Shown here piece after piece: positions 1-9,376 of a DNA stretch of 64,000 bases; the first letter of the stretch is position 1, and every line of letters begins with the position of its first letter. The stretch covers positions 434,001 to 498,000 of the forward strand of contig CAWDHI010000001.1 in assembly GCA_963802095.1 (NCBI GenBank), in the 5' to 3' direction. The notes beneath the pieces were generated by a model. That model worked only from the letters and a program-made list of their open reading frames with translations, had not been told where the DNA came from and did no database searches. Source of the stretch: CAVVEQ01 sp963802095. Lineage in GTDB: Bacteria; Chloroflexota; Anaerolineae; Anaerolineales; Anaerolineaceae. A program made the position numbers and the translations under genes.

Positions 1-156
1 GTTCGGGGGATCTACCAGCTTATAAAATACAGAGCATTATTATCCGCTGAAGAGGATCTACTCTTACCTGATCAACCACAAGTGTTATTAGTTGCGTATC
101 AAATTGCAAACGAAGTCCAGAAGTTAGCTCAAAATTTAATATTGGTTGCCGGGTAG
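1..156 (+). CDS. C-terminal end of an unidentified protein (5' partial)
   Basis: Frame 1 is open from the first base to a TAG at 154-156. It encodes about 51 residues beginning VRGIYQLIKYRALLSAEED and ending in LILVAG. The start lies outside the window. The RGIYQ-x-KYRA pattern resembles tails I associate loosely with restriction or defence-related hypothetical proteins, but I cannot name the family. It lies just upstream of a broken DUF3800 gene, in the same orientation, in a region of decayed accessory genes. It could itself be a remnant. Confidence 0.5.
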   Translation, partial: VRGIYQLIKYRALLSAEEDLLLPDQPQVLLVAYQIANEVQKLAQNLILVAG

Positions 157-256
157 TACCGGAAATCCCTATGAGGGTTCCATCTATTGAGGATAAATAG
201 AATTTGGCAACACTATATTCTAGTCATCCTGATTTTTTTAGAAGTCCTAGAAACCC

Positions 257-1057
257 ATGTACATCTTCTACGTTGATGAATGTGGACGACCATCGCTTGA
301 AGACAAAGCGCTCGAATCAGATCCCTGGTTTGTCATGGCTGCAGCAGGGGTCCATTCATCCCACTGGCTGGCCATCGATGCCGAGATCACCAGGCTGAAG
401 CAGAAATACTTCCCGGGGATCAAACCAATCAAAATTGAGTTCAAGTCAACCAACATCCGCTCAGCAGGCGGTCCTCACCCAAGGTCTGCCATTGCTCAAC
501 TCAAACCGGATGACTTAAACGGACTCGTGGAAGAACTGTATGCGATCTATGAAACCATTAAGTTGCCGCTGTTTTCGGTGGCTATCCAGCGGAAGGAACA
601 CAAGGACAAATACCAGGCGACAGGCCAGCGTCCGGAGTTCCCCTACCAGCTGGCTTCAAGATGCTGGTTGAACGGATCGACTGGTTTCTGGAGAACATTA
701 ACACACAGCGAGAGATCCAGGAGCAGGAAATCGCTTTCATCATTCTGGATGAATATGTCGGTCAGTATAAAGTGACCCGCAGTAACTTGTTGTGGTATCA
801 GGAAAGCGGCACCTTTGCCAAAGAGAGCATCAACTATGTTAAAGAAGTGCCCTTCTTTAATGTGTCCACCTACTCCCAACTTCTCACACTTCCCGATCTG
901 GTCTGCATATAACGTCTACCACCGCTTTCGGTACAATAAGCCTGATTATCCCTTTTACCAGCGCATCAAGAAATGGCTTTACCGGCGTAACGGTCACCTG
1001 TGGGGATATGGCTTGAAGGTTTTTCCCGATCAAAAAGCCCCGCCAGGGGAAGCCTGA
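257..1057 (+). pseudogene. DUF3800 family protein, disrupted by two frameshifts
   Basis: The N-terminus MYIFYVDECGRPS is the typical opening of DUF3800 proteins: a beta strand with an acidic YxDE-type motif, proposed to be RNase H-fold nuclease-like and often found near defence and mobile genes. The first frame is sound to about residue 132 (PYQLA). One base is then missing near 651-655, and the protein continues in another frame from KMLVERIDWFLENI. An extra base near 902-904 shifts it again, giving LPDLV then AYNVYHRFRY to the TGA after 1054. Restoring both gives about 266 residues. The start codon has only a weak ribosome site. Two independent indels argue for a dead gene, though sequencing error cannot be excluded from this window alone. 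Confidence 0.75.
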
Positions 1058-1196
1058 CAGGGCTGAATTTTTGAAGGAGGGCGATGGCATTTCAGCCACC
1101 CATGAGCGCAGCTGATAGCCGGGCACCCGCCTGGTTAAATAATAGCACAAACTGCTTTTAAAAACAATTCCTTAAGTTTAGTAGTCCGGAGTCAAT

Positions 1197-3967
1197 ATGC
1201 CCGAAAAAACCTTTCCCCTACCATCCCGGTTTCCGCCACCCGGGCACGCCGATAAACGCACCAACATCCCCACCGAGGAACTGCGCGACTTTGTCGCCGA
1301 CGAAGAAAAAGCCCCGAAAACCATCCTCTACCCGCGCGACCCCTCCCTGACCCGCAGCTGGTCTGGAAGGGCAAGGATGAGCAGGATCAGCACCCACTGG
1401 AAGTGCCGGCAGTGCCAGTGTACATCCAGGAGAAGATCGAGCCCCAGGCCATTATTGAGAATGTGCGCATCTCAGGCGAAAAAAGCCAGGCCACGAAGAT
1501 CAACCGGCGCTCTTCAACGATTTCAACAACATCGCCTTTGAAGACCTGGTGGATTTTTACCACCACGAGCAGAACTGGACCAACCGCATGATCCTGGGTG
1601 ACAGCCTGCTGGTGATGACCTCCCTGGCGGAGAAGGAAACCCTCAAGGGCAAGGTGCAGATGATCTACATGGACCCTCCTTATGGCATCAAGTTTGGCTC
1701 CAACTGGCAGGTGAGCACCCGCAAACGGGACGTGAAGGATGGCAAGGAAGACGACCTGACCCGCCAACCCGAGCAGATCAAAGCCTTTCGCGACACCTGG
1801 GAACTGGGCATTCATTCTTACCTGGCCTACCTGCGTGACCGCTAACTGTAGCTCGGGAATTGTTAACCGAGAGTGGTAGTATTTTTGTTCAAATTGGTGA
1901 TGAAAATGTCCATTTGGTTCGATGTATATTGGACGAGGTGTTTGGAAGTGAAAATTTATTGTCAAATAATCGTTTAGACAAAAACCAGGCCGGAGGAAGC
2001 AAACTAATTAGATCAGGAAATGATATTTAATATGGTATGGAAAACATAAGAACCATGTAAAATCTCGACAGAATTAAAGAGAGAATCTGAAGCAAGATAT
2101 GCGATCAAGATGACCGAAAGTTGAAGATTCTAGTACGAAGAAATTGTCAACGTCCAAAGAAGAAAACCTGAAGAAGATTAGTGCTGGATTCTCAAGTAAT
2201 CGTTTAGTATCTCAAAGGAGCAAGTGAACTACCTCTGGTGTTTTTCATGTAGATTTTCAAGGAAAAAATACTTTCCCCTCCGACTGGTGGATCATTGGAA
2301 AACATCTAAGGTAAATGAAAACAATTGCATATGCAGATCGAATAACTGCAGTGAAAAGCGTTTAAGGTAGATTCTCGCGGCGTAAAGATTTCCCAGTAAC
2401 TAATTGGCAGACATTTGGACTGATACATCAGTGGGGCGGTGCTCAAGAAAAAAATATATGTGGTGCAAACAAGCAAAAGTTATAGAACGATGTATTCTGA
2501 TGACCACCGACCCAGGCGACCTGGTTCTGGACCCGACCTGCGGCAGCGGCACCACCGCCTACGTGGCCGAGCAGTGGGGGCGGCGGTGGATCACGGTTGA
2601 TACCTCACGGGTAGCCATTGCCCTGGCGCGCACCCGCCTGATGGCCGGGCGTTACCCGTATTACCTGCTCAGTGATTCGCCTGAAGGCGTGCTCAAGGAA
2701 GCCGAAGTCAATGCCCAGCTGCCCCCCGCCCCACTGCCGCCTACCGCCGGGGATATTCGACGAGGGTTTGTCTATAAGCGTGTACCGCACATCACCCTTA
2801 AATCCATTGCCAATAACGAGGAGATCGATGCCATCCATGAAAAATGGCAGTCCAAGTTGGATCCTCTGCGCGGGAAGCTGAACCACCGCTCACCGGGAAA
2901 CCTGGGAGGAATGGCAGATCCCTCGCGAAGCGGAATCCGGAAGGACGGAGGAAGTCAAAGAGATTCACCGCAAGTGGTGGTCGCTGCGTCGTAAGCGCCA
3001 GCAGGAAATGGATGCCTCTATTGCACGCCGGGCGGATACGGAGCTGCTCTACGACCAACCTTACGAAGACAACAAGCGCGTCCGCGTGACCGGTCCGTTC
3101 ACGGTGGAGAGCCTATCCCCCCACCGCATGCTTTCCACCGACGAAGACCGGCCGAAAACCGAACAGGAAGGGCAGACCCAGGGAGCGGCATCCGGCGGCT
3201 TTGAAACGCTGATCCTGGATAATCTGCGCGTGGCAGGGGTGGAAAACACCAAAAAGGGTGAACGCCTAAGTTCACCCGCCGGAACCGTTTGCCGGCACCT
3301 GGCTGCATGCAGTGGGCGAATATCAGGAAAAGGACGGAACCACAAAGCGGGCGGCAGTGTGCATTGGTCCTGAGCATGGCACGGTCAGCCCGGAACTGAT
3401 CAAGGATGCTGCCAAGGAAGCGGTCCAGGGCGTGGGGTTTGACCTGCTGGTGGTGCTCGGCTTTGCTTTTGACCCGCACGTGTCGGAGGAAATCCACCGG
3501 TACGGCAAACTGACCGTGCTGCCGGCGCGAATGAACCCCGACCTGCAGATGGGCAACCTGCTGCTCAAGAAGAGCGGCAGCGGAAACCTGTTCATGGTCT
3601 TTGGCGAGCCGGATTGGAGGTGAAGACCCAGCCGGACGGCAAGTTGACCGTGACGCTCAAAGGCGTGGATATCTACGACCCCACCACGGGCGAAATCCGC
3701 TCCAGTTCGACAGATGATATCGCCTGCTGGTTTATTGACACGGACTACAACGGCGAAAGCTTCTTTGTCCGGCATGCCTATTTCACCGGGGCGGATGAAC
3801 CGTATGACAAATTTAAACGTGCCTTGCGTGCAGAGGTGGATGAAGCCGCCTGGAGCGCACTGTACGCCACGACCACTATCCCGTTTGAAAAGCCAACCAC
3901 TGGCAAGATCGCGGTCAAGGTAATCAATCACTATGGGGACGAGGTGTTGAAGGTCTATACGGTTTGA
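1197..3967 (+). pseudogene. Type III-like adenine-specific DNA methyltransferase, heavily frameshifted
   Basis: Pieces of one beta-class N6-adenine methyltransferase lie in order but in changing frames: the N-terminus from 1197; VPAVPVYIQEKIEP (about 1408); the catalytic DPPYGIKFGSNW motif (about 1670); HSYLAYLRDR then LLTESGSIFVQIGDENV (1811-1910); ADRITAV (about 2335); DPTCGSGTTAYVAEQWG, the SAM-binding motif (2523-2580); and a C-terminal tail ending KVINHYGDEVLKVYTV (3967). I count at least six frame changes. The stretch 1850-2480 is riddled with stops and is AT-rich, while both flanks are GC-rich. The motif order (DPPY before FxGxG-type) is that of Mod-like enzymes. No restriction partner survives nearby. 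This is a dead gene that was probably acquired horizontally. Confidence 0.85.
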
Positions 3968-4037
3968 AATATTGTGAATAATGGTTATGAGGATTGTTGA
4001 AATAGATATAGCAATTGAAAAATAAGGGAGGAAGAAA

Positions 4038-4260
4038 ATGAATCCATGGTTCCTGATGGAAAATGACAAGCTAAAGAATCGACTCAATCAAATCCCGGAT
4101 GATCCCTTCACCAGGGATGAGGTATGCAAGCTGAAGCAAGAGTTGAATCAACTTGGAAATGCGAACTTCTGGCCAGGTCCTCTGGCACCTCTGGGGAAAG
4201 CAACTTACAGATATTGAAAAGAAGATCAAAGACCTGGAAGATAAGTCCAGGGGATGGTAA
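4038..4260 (+). pseudogene. Small hypothetical gene with one frameshift
   Basis: An ATG at 4038 follows a good ribosome site (GGGAGGAAG, 4025-4033). The first frame gives MNPWFLMENDKLKNRLNQ and runs 59 residues to a TGA. After about residue 46 the neighbouring frame continues sensibly as LWHLWGKQLTDIEKKIKD to a TAA at 4258-4260. The natural protein was therefore probably about 73 residues, helical and charged. It directly follows the broken methyltransferase (71 bp) and shares its fate. I do not recognise it. Confidence 0.45.
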
Positions 4261-4329
4261 GGGCGGGATCCATCACTAAGATGAAATACTTTTTTTTACG
4301 GGGGTATAGGTATTCTCATATTAAACAAC

Positions 4330-5601
4330 ATGGAAAGATCAAAGCTTTACACCCATAATGGAGATGGATATCTGGTGAAGAGCGTAGTGAATGGCATCAC
4401 CACCTATTACCCCTCAACCGCCTACCAGGAGGAAGAGACCAAAATCACCAAATACTACAGCTTGGGCGGGCAGAAAGTGGCCATGCGCACCAACGGCGTG
4501 CTCACCTGGCTGGTAACCGACCACCTGGGTTCCACCAATGTGACCGCCAACGCCGATGGCAGCCTGCAGAGTGAGATGCGCTACAGAGCCTTTGGCGAGA
4601 CCCGCTACACCAACGGGATTACCCCCACGGATTACCGCTATACCGGGCAGCTGCAGCAGGCCGAGGTGGGCTTGTATTTCTACAACGCCCGCTGGTACGA
4701 TCCGCAGCTTGGGCGATTTATTCAGGCGGATACTCTAATACCGGGAGCGGGGAATTCGAAGCCGTACGATAGATATAGTTACGTGCTCAATAACCCCATA
4801 AATTTCAATGACCCGAGTGGGCATTGTTATAACTACAGCACACCAGAAGCAGCGGCTAGATGCAATGCATACTGGGAAGCGTATACTACATATGCTTATC
4901 ATACGATAATAGCAATAGATTTCGGATGGAATGCATATTCTAACGATCTAACCAATGACGATTTGGCAAAGATTTATAAAGCCGGAAATGATATTTCGAA
5001 GATTGTTGGGGGAAATGAAAATGTAAGAAATCTTTATGGGGGAAGAACAATAACCAAACAAGAGATGAACTTTGGTGGTCTTACCCAAGGGAATACGATA
5101 TGGTTAAACTCCGATTCCTCTAAATGGGATACTTGGACAGTTGCATGAAATGGCACACAGTTGGTATCAACATTGATTGGGATTGTCTCTGGGGCGTTAA
5201 TGAGTGAGACTGGAGGACAATATATTGGGAATATTGGAATGGATTTTCTGAAAGCTACCTCAGGTTGCAATGGTTTCAGAAGCCCGGGATGCAATAATAC
5301 CGGGTATGTTTATGGTGGCATCCCTCCTAAAGGGTCAGATGCATCATTCAATAGCGAGGAAGATTTCGCAGAATCGTTTGCAGCGCTTATTTACCCGGAT
5401 GAAGCGAAAAAGCAAATTGATTTAATGGTTGGTGAAAGCCGCGATTTAAAATCCCTTTTTAATTACAAAGATTATTCGTTGCAAACCCTTCAGTGCAAAA
5501 TGGATGACCCGGTTAATACAGGCGTTTTACTAAGTGAAAGAGGTTCACGAAATGGAACGTATAACAATATTTATCCTTCTAATGATGCTTTCAGCATGTA
5601 G
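4330..5601 (+). pseudogene. RHS-repeat protein C-terminus with metalloprotease-like tip, truncated and frameshifted
   Basis: Residues encoded at about 4500-4830 form the RHS-associated core, with key pieces LVTDHLGSTN, RYTGQ, GLYFYNARWYDPQLGRF and SYVLNNPINFNDPSGH. The proline-aspartate-rich end marks the usual junction with a variable C-terminal tip. The tip has a HEMAH (HExxH) motif at 5144-5158, but it sits in a different frame from the residues before it (stop TGA 5146-5148) and from those after it. About 200 bases later an EDFAESFAALIYP stretch carries the acidic motif usual for the third zinc ligand of such peptidases. The 5' part (YD repeats, secretion region) is missing: no upstream RHS sequence precedes 4330. 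The toxin is therefore dead twice over, by 5' truncation and by frameshifts at its active site. Confidence 0.7.
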
Positions 5602-6175
5602 CTCTCAATTTCCAATTGTTACAACAGTACCCAGAATCAAAGATGGAGGGTTTTTAAACGGCGAACCATGTGGCCCGCCATCTTTTTATAATATTGTTCC
5701 GGGGTCAACAGAATTATCTGAAGCTAAAAATAAGATTTCCATTTACGAAAATGTTTTTACTAATTGTAAATCCTATAATCAAAATGGAGGAGATATTATT
5801 GATGGGATAAACTGTAAGGATGTTTCGATTTCATTTTCAAATAGTACTGTCGACGGGCTATCTTTCCAACCGGATTCTGAAATTTCTCTTGAAAAAGTTG
5901 TTAATTTATATGGCCCTCCGGATTTTGTCTCTTCAAGAATAGTGTCTTTACCAGATAAGCCATTTAACTCTCGTGCTTCTTTATATTTTGATAAGTTAAA
6001 TACTATCTTAATTCTATCTGAACAAACCGGAACAGGAATTGTCATTACCCCTGATACAGCGATTATGGAGATCACCTATTTGTCTGAAGAAGAATATAGT
6101 AATATCAAATCTCTTGCAAACTCGACAAGTGTTCCATGGCATGGTTTTGGTTCTTATAAAGCTGAATTACCCTAA
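5552..6175 (+). CDS. Lipoprotein, candidate immunity protein for the RHS tip
   Basis: 207 residues. The ATG at 5552 is preceded by GAAAGAGG at 5535-5542. The N-terminus MERITIFILLMMLSAC is a short signal peptide with lipobox LSAC, so the mature protein would be membrane-anchored at Cys16. The rest has no family I recognise. The middle (VVNLYGPPDFV) and the strand-rich layout resemble small bacterial lipoproteins with an SmpA/BamE-like look, but this is weak. The gene overlaps the end of the preceding RHS tip frame and is followed by a terminator. Position directly after an RHS polymorphic toxin tip is the classic place for an immunity gene. That role is inferred from position only. Confidence 0.65.
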   Translation: MERITIFILLMMLSACSSQFPIVTTVPRIKDGGFLNGEPCGPPSFYNIVPGSTELSEAKNKISIYENVFTNCKSYNQNGGDIIDGINCKDVSISFSNSTVDGLSFQPDSEISLEKVVNLYGPPDFVSSRIVSLPDKPFNSRASLYFDKLNTILILSEQTGTGIVITPDTAIMEITYLSEEEYSNIKSLANSTSVPWHGFGSYKAELP

Positions 6176-6208
6176 TTTAAGGCTGAATATAAAGAACAAT
6201 TACTGTAA

Positions 6209-6238
6209 GTCGGGAACCGTTTGTTGTCCGACATTTTT
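6209..6238 (+). terminator. Rho-independent terminator after lipoprotein gene
   Basis: Stem GTCGG (6209-6213) pairs with CCGAC (6228-6232) and is followed by ATTTTTT. It sits 34 bp past the lipoprotein stop codon. Confidence 0.5.
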
Positions 6239-6240
6239 TA

Positions 6241-6992
6241 TATAAACGAATATCATGTTCTTTAATTAAAGTTAACCAACCCTGGCGACCTTCGGCACCG
6301 AACCCCTGCCCGCTGGTGACGTCGAAGTGTAGAGTGTAGATTGGGTTTGGGTCCACTTTATCCGATAGATCATTGTCTGGCTAACAAAAAAGGTATCACA
6401 TAAGAGAAATGTCAATGGGAAATACTATTGAAGCAGGTTTATTTGTTTTCTTCAAGATATGTTATTTGCACATAATTTTGGATGATGTTTCAGGAGCAGG
6501 TAAGGTGCCAATCGGGTGGACAGGCTGGAAAATATAAATAAATTTCTTCAGCTACCTTACAGCTTACAGACTAAAAATAATAGAAATAATGGACAGACAA
6601 GGGGAAAATGCAGCGCCTTTCAAAGCTGAATCTGTATTCAGAATTAGCTAGAAATAGCTAATGGGAAGCCCTGTCACATACCTTGATTATATGGATATTG
6701 GGGATGACAAACTTGCCCATCGAAGGAGATGACCACACTTCCCTTAATGGACTTTGTTTTAGCATCTAGGATTCGTTTCTCCAAATGTTGGAGAGGTCTA
6801 GAGGAAGATTATTTCGAGCATGCAGGTTGCCTTTCCTCCCTCCACCGCTGGTGCAGTTGTCATGCAGATGGAGTATCAAGCGGTGGAAAATAAGGACCAG
6901 TGATAAACAAACAGAAAGCCATATATACGACATAATGAAATCTATACCACTATATAGACAACGTATGGAGAATTCTTGAGAGCTGAGATTTT
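6241..6992. other. Gene-free stretch left of the integrated element
   Basis: No credible coding sequence. Short open frames here have no ribosome site and no protein-like composition. A GC-rich patch at about 6275-6335 stands out from the AT-rich surroundings and may be a scrap of an older gene. I see no identifiable repeat or RNA gene up to the attachment repeat at 6993. Confidence 0.5.
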
Positions 6993-7038
6993 CTGTGGAT
7001 CAGGAGGTTGCGGGTTCGACCCCCGTCAGCCACCCCAA
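6993..7038 (+). repeat. attL: 46-bp tRNA-His 3'-half fragment
   Basis: The repeat begins CTGTGGATCAGG and runs through the T-arm (GCGGG-TTCGACC-CCCGT), the 3' acceptor strand CAGCCAC, a C discriminator and CCA. It contains a GTG anticodon (His) at the loop. The 27-31 side of the anticodon stem and the whole 5' half of a tRNA are absent upstream, so this is a fragment and not a functional tRNA. It is identical to the copy at 19614-19659. Confidence 0.85.
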
Positions 7039-7043
7039 TATGT

Positions 7044-7073
7044 GGGATATTCTGAAAAGAATGTCCCTTTTTT
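7044..7073 (+). terminator. Strong intrinsic terminator next to attL
   Basis: A 10-bp stem (7044-7053 with 7058-7067, one G-T pair) with a GAAA tetraloop is followed by six T. It stops transcription running rightward out of the tRNA-like end and lies between attL and the 3' end of the integrase gene. Confidence 0.75.
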
Positions 7074-7090
7074 GTTGTATATGGGGGATG

Positions 7091-8260
7091 CTAAAAACTC
7101 GGAATTTGCTCTCGTGTGCAATCGTGTGCAATTGATACTTCTATCGGGGTGATCAGATCATCGATCATTTCAGCTGCTTCATTCTGCATTTCAGGGATCA
7201 GATGACCATAAATATCAAGAGTTATACTCACCCTGGAATGACCTAACCGCCTGGAAACCACGATTGCAGGTACGCCATGATTGAGCATGAGGGTAGCCGC
7301 TGTGTGGCGGAGATCGTGAAAGCGAATATCCGGCAATCCTGATTTTTTCAGAAGAACCTTGAAACTCTTGTAAAGGTTGGCTTGGTCTATTGGCGTTCCT
7401 ACGGTTGACGTGAAGATCAGATCGTTTTCCTGCCAGCGATCCCCGGCAAACCTTTTTTCCTCCAGCTGATTCGACCAGTGATCTCTTAACTTGCTGAGGG
7501 TCTTTTTACCCAGGATGATGATCCGCCTGCCGGCTTTGGTTTTGGGCTGGGAGAAGTAATCGCCTAGCTTGAACTGTCTTTTTAGCTGGTGTTGAACGAT
7601 CAGGGATCTTTTTTCCCAATCCAGGTCCTTCCAGCACAGCCCCAGGATTTCTGATTGCCTAAGCCCGGTGGCGATTTCCAGATGGTAAATGGCTTCATAT
7701 CGTTCCCCATGAGCAACCGAGAGAAACCGATTGACCTGTTCCTCATTGAAGAACTTCATTTCTGGAATTTCATAGCGGGGAGTTTTCACTGCCAGGGCAG
7801 GGTTGCGCTGGATCAGACCCAGCTTCACAGCTTGATCCAGGCTCGAATGAAAAACAGTATGGATCATCTTGATCGTTCTCGGATGAATCCCCTGGGCAAG
7901 TTTTTGATTATAAAGATTTTGGATAATCGCCGATGTTAGATCAATCAGGAGGGTTTTCTCCAGCGAAGGGAGAATATATCTCTTGATGGTCATTTCGTAT
8001 TGACCGCTCGTGCGTGATCGGACAGAAGATCGCATACCTATCAACCAGGAATCTAAGTATTCCTGATAGGTCATTCTTGAAACAAGAATATTCAATCCGG
8101 ATTCAATCTCCTGATTCGTATTGCGAAGCCAGGTTATCGCATCCGCTTTCCTTTTTTCGGTATGGCTGATCCGCTTTCCTTTGGCGTATGCCTGGACGCG
8201 CCAGCTGCCACTTGGAAGCTGACAGATCGATCCTTCGTGATTATTACGTTTAGTCGCCAT
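7091..8260 (-). CDS. int: Tyrosine recombinase / integrase
   Basis: 389 residues. It catalyses site-specific recombination between the element and the chromosome. The N-terminal ~60 residues (SWRVQAYAKGKRISH region) match the arm-site-binding domain of phage-type integrases. Next comes a SAM-like core-binding domain, then the catalytic domain. The active-site set is visible: Arg in ATGLRQSEILGL, HDLRHTAATL, LGHSRVSITLDIYGHL with the last Tyr as nucleophile. The ATG at 8260 has AAAGGAG upstream. The gene ends 53 bp from attL and reads toward it. Paired CGTGTGCAA motifs lie within its 3' end and near the other end of the element, and probably serve as its arm sites. It is downstream of, and co-oriented with, the excisionase-like gene. 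Confidence 0.93.
   Translation of the reverse strand: MATKRNNHEGSICQLPSGSWRVQAYAKGKRISHTEKRKADAITWLRNTNQEIESGLNILVSRMTYQEYLDSWLIGMRSSVRSRTSGQYEMTIKRYILPSLEKTLLIDLTSAIIQNLYNQKLAQGIHPRTIKMIHTVFHSSLDQAVKLGLIQRNPALAVKTPRYEIPEMKFFNEEQVNRFLSVAHGERYEAIYHLEIATGLRQSEILGLCWKDLDWEKRSLIVQHQLKRQFKLGDYFSQPKTKAGRRIIILGKKTLSKLRDHWSNQLEEKRFAGDRWQENDLIFTSTVGTPIDQANLYKSFKVLLKKSGLPDIRFHDLRHTAATLMLNHGVPAIVVSRRLGHSRVSITLDIYGHLIPEMQNEAAEMIDDLITPIEVSIAHDCTREQIPSF
7113..7131. promoter_or_regulatory. Left pair of candidate integrase arm sites
   Basis: CGTGTGCAA occurs at 7113-7121 and 7123-7131, one helical turn apart, about 75 bp inside attL. The same nonamer is paired near attR. The motif lies within the end of the int coding region, so part of its conservation could be coding. 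Confidence 0.5.
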
Positions 8261-8320
8261 TTCCTATACTCCTTTCGAGAATACGGGAAAAGCGACCTGC
8301 ACAGCCTATTTGGTTGTTAA

Positions 8321-8340
8321 GGTTCAAGCGCTCTTGAACC
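8321..8340. promoter_or_regulatory. Perfect 8-bp inverted repeat between xis-like gene and int
   Basis: GGTTCAAG-CGCT-CTTGAACC is a perfect palindrome of arms 8321-8328 and 8333-8340 with a 4-base loop. There is no T run in the leftward direction, so an operator or mRNA structure is likelier than a terminator. Confidence 0.45.
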
Positions 8341-8364
8341 ATTATAGCGATAAACCATGCAGAA

Positions 8365-8577
8365 TTAAAGGCTTTCATTCCAACCAGACCACTGCCTCCT
8401 GATGTATTCGTCTACATCGCTCTGTTTGACGCGTACTGATTTATATATCCTTACGGTTGGGATTTCTCCACATTGCAAGAGTTTATAAGCCAGGGATCGG
8501 CTGATATTCAGCTTTTCAGCTACTTCGGATGCTCTTAGCAACCGATCTTCGAAGACTTGATAATTATTTGTTTCCAT
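8365..8577 (-). CDS. AlpA/excisionase-like helix-turn-helix protein
   Basis: 70 residues with one MerR/AlpA-type winged helix: RASEVAEKLNISRSLAYKLL forms the HTH, followed by GEIPTVRIYKSVRVKQSDVDEYI, the usual wing of excisionase-family proteins (helix_turn_helix_17). The ATG at 8577 has GGGAGAGG upstream. It lies 104 bp before int in the same direction, the usual place for a recombination directionality factor. It may also regulate int. The family is clear; the exact role (xis or transcriptional activator) is inferred. Confidence 0.85.
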   Translation of the reverse strand: METNNYQVFEDRLLRASEVAEKLNISRSLAYKLLQCGEIPTVRIYKSVRVKQSDVDEYIRRQWSGWNESL

Positions 8578-8590
8578 TTCTATTCCTCTC

Positions 8591-8626
8591 CCTTTTTATT
8601 AATTGCTCACGCAATTAATAAAAAGG
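8591..8626. promoter_or_regulatory. Perfect 16-bp inverted repeat before the excisionase-like gene
   Basis: Left arm 8591-8606 (CCTTTTTATTAATTGC), loop TCAC, right arm 8611-8626. The left arm runs to within a base or two of the ribosome site of the 8577 gene. Because of its symmetry it could be a terminator for the replication gene upstream, an operator, or a structure hiding the ribosome site. Confidence 0.6.
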
Positions 8627-8662
8627 ATGTTAGCAATATATTTATCAACCATTAATACACCT

Positions 8663-8684
8663 CCGGGGTCAAGTAAAACCCCGG
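8663..8684 (+). terminator. GC-rich hairpin downstream of the rep-like gene
   Basis: CCGGGGT (8663-8669) pairs with ACCCCGG (8678-8684) around an 8-base loop. It is T-rich only on the plus-strand side (TTTTCTTGTATTTTTTT), where no gene reads in. It may act as structure or terminator in the gap between 8578 and 8845, which otherwise holds no gene I can support. Confidence 0.3.
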
Positions 8685-8845
8685 AAGGATTTTCTTGTAT
8701 TTTTTTAACAATATTTCTAAATTTCGGCATATCCGATCTCCTTGACCCGGACTGTATTCGACAAACCACACAGGATCAATATTGGGTTCACTGTTTATCC
8801 TTGCGGAACTAGTGAGAAGTTGTTAAGCACCTGTGCCTTATGAAA

Positions 8846-9361
8846 TTATTCATTCCACCAAAACGGTTTTTGTTTTGGAATGAAATCCTGTTTAGCAAAG
8901 TAGTGATCTACCTGGCCGCCTTTGACAACGTATTTGGTTACGTAACGGATAGTTTTTTCGATGTCTACTACTTTGTCGATCCAAGCAAAACCTGATCGGC
9001 TCCAATGGTCATGTATTAATTTGAAATTCACAGGTCTATCTACCAATAAATGGAAATGGATCACGCCCCTAATTTGTAATTCAGTTCCCAAAATATATGA
9101 AAAATAGCAATGCTTTACCATCCTTGTGTAATGTTTGCCTATAAGGTCAGTATTCAATATCCTGATCAACATGTAAAATCGCTTTCTTGCGATATCCTCA
9201 GGAATTTCATCCTGGAAGGTCAGGGTGATAAAGCTGCTCCAAATTCTGGCTTTGGAGATCCATTGATATTCAGCGTCAGCGAGTTCTTTTCTAGCTGCAT
9301 AAGAACGCCAGGCTTCGCTTGCGTTATCGTATTTATCGATTATTTCATCTAAAATTGTCAT
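8846..9361 (-). CDS. HUH-type rolling-circle replication initiator
   Basis: 171 residues. All three motifs of HUH replication endonucleases are present: motif I FITLTF (44-49); motif II VIHFHLLVDR with the metal-binding H-x-H at 102-104; and motif III RYVTKYVVKG with Tyr140/Tyr144 and adjacent lysines. Such enzymes nick a double-strand origin and join to DNA through tyrosine, replicating small plasmids, filamentous phages and integrative elements. The single catalytic domain has no helicase attached. It is short compared with typical plasmid Rep (200-350), so it may need host helicase. A long imperfect inverted repeat lies 250 bp upstream of its start, a good candidate for its origin. Confidence 0.8.
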   Translation of the reverse strand: MTILDEIIDKYDNASEAWRSYAARKELADAEYQWISKARIWSSFITLTFQDEIPEDIARKRFYMLIRILNTDLIGKHYTRMVKHCYFSYILGTELQIRGVIHFHLLVDRPVNFKLIHDHWSRSGFAWIDKVVDIEKTIRYVTKYVVKGGQVDHYFAKQDFIPKQKPFWWNE

Positions 9362-9376
9362 GTTCTAATACCTTTT

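Noticed and set aside
1387..1965. Minus-strand frame of 192 codons
   Set aside because: Antisense shadow of the methyltransferase catalytic region (DPPY motif reads on the plus strand).
3323..4087. Long open frame on the minus strand (254 codons)
   Set aside because: It is antisense to the recognisable C-terminal half of the broken methyltransferase; its translation has no protein-like pattern and no ribosome site.
6785..6979. Open frame of 64 codons left of attL
   Set aside because: No ribosome site, biased composition and no resemblance to any family; probably chance.
8603..8812. Plus-strand frame of 69 codons between the xis-like and rep genes
   Set aside because: It begins inside the 16-bp palindrome, crosses a hairpin and has no ribosome site.
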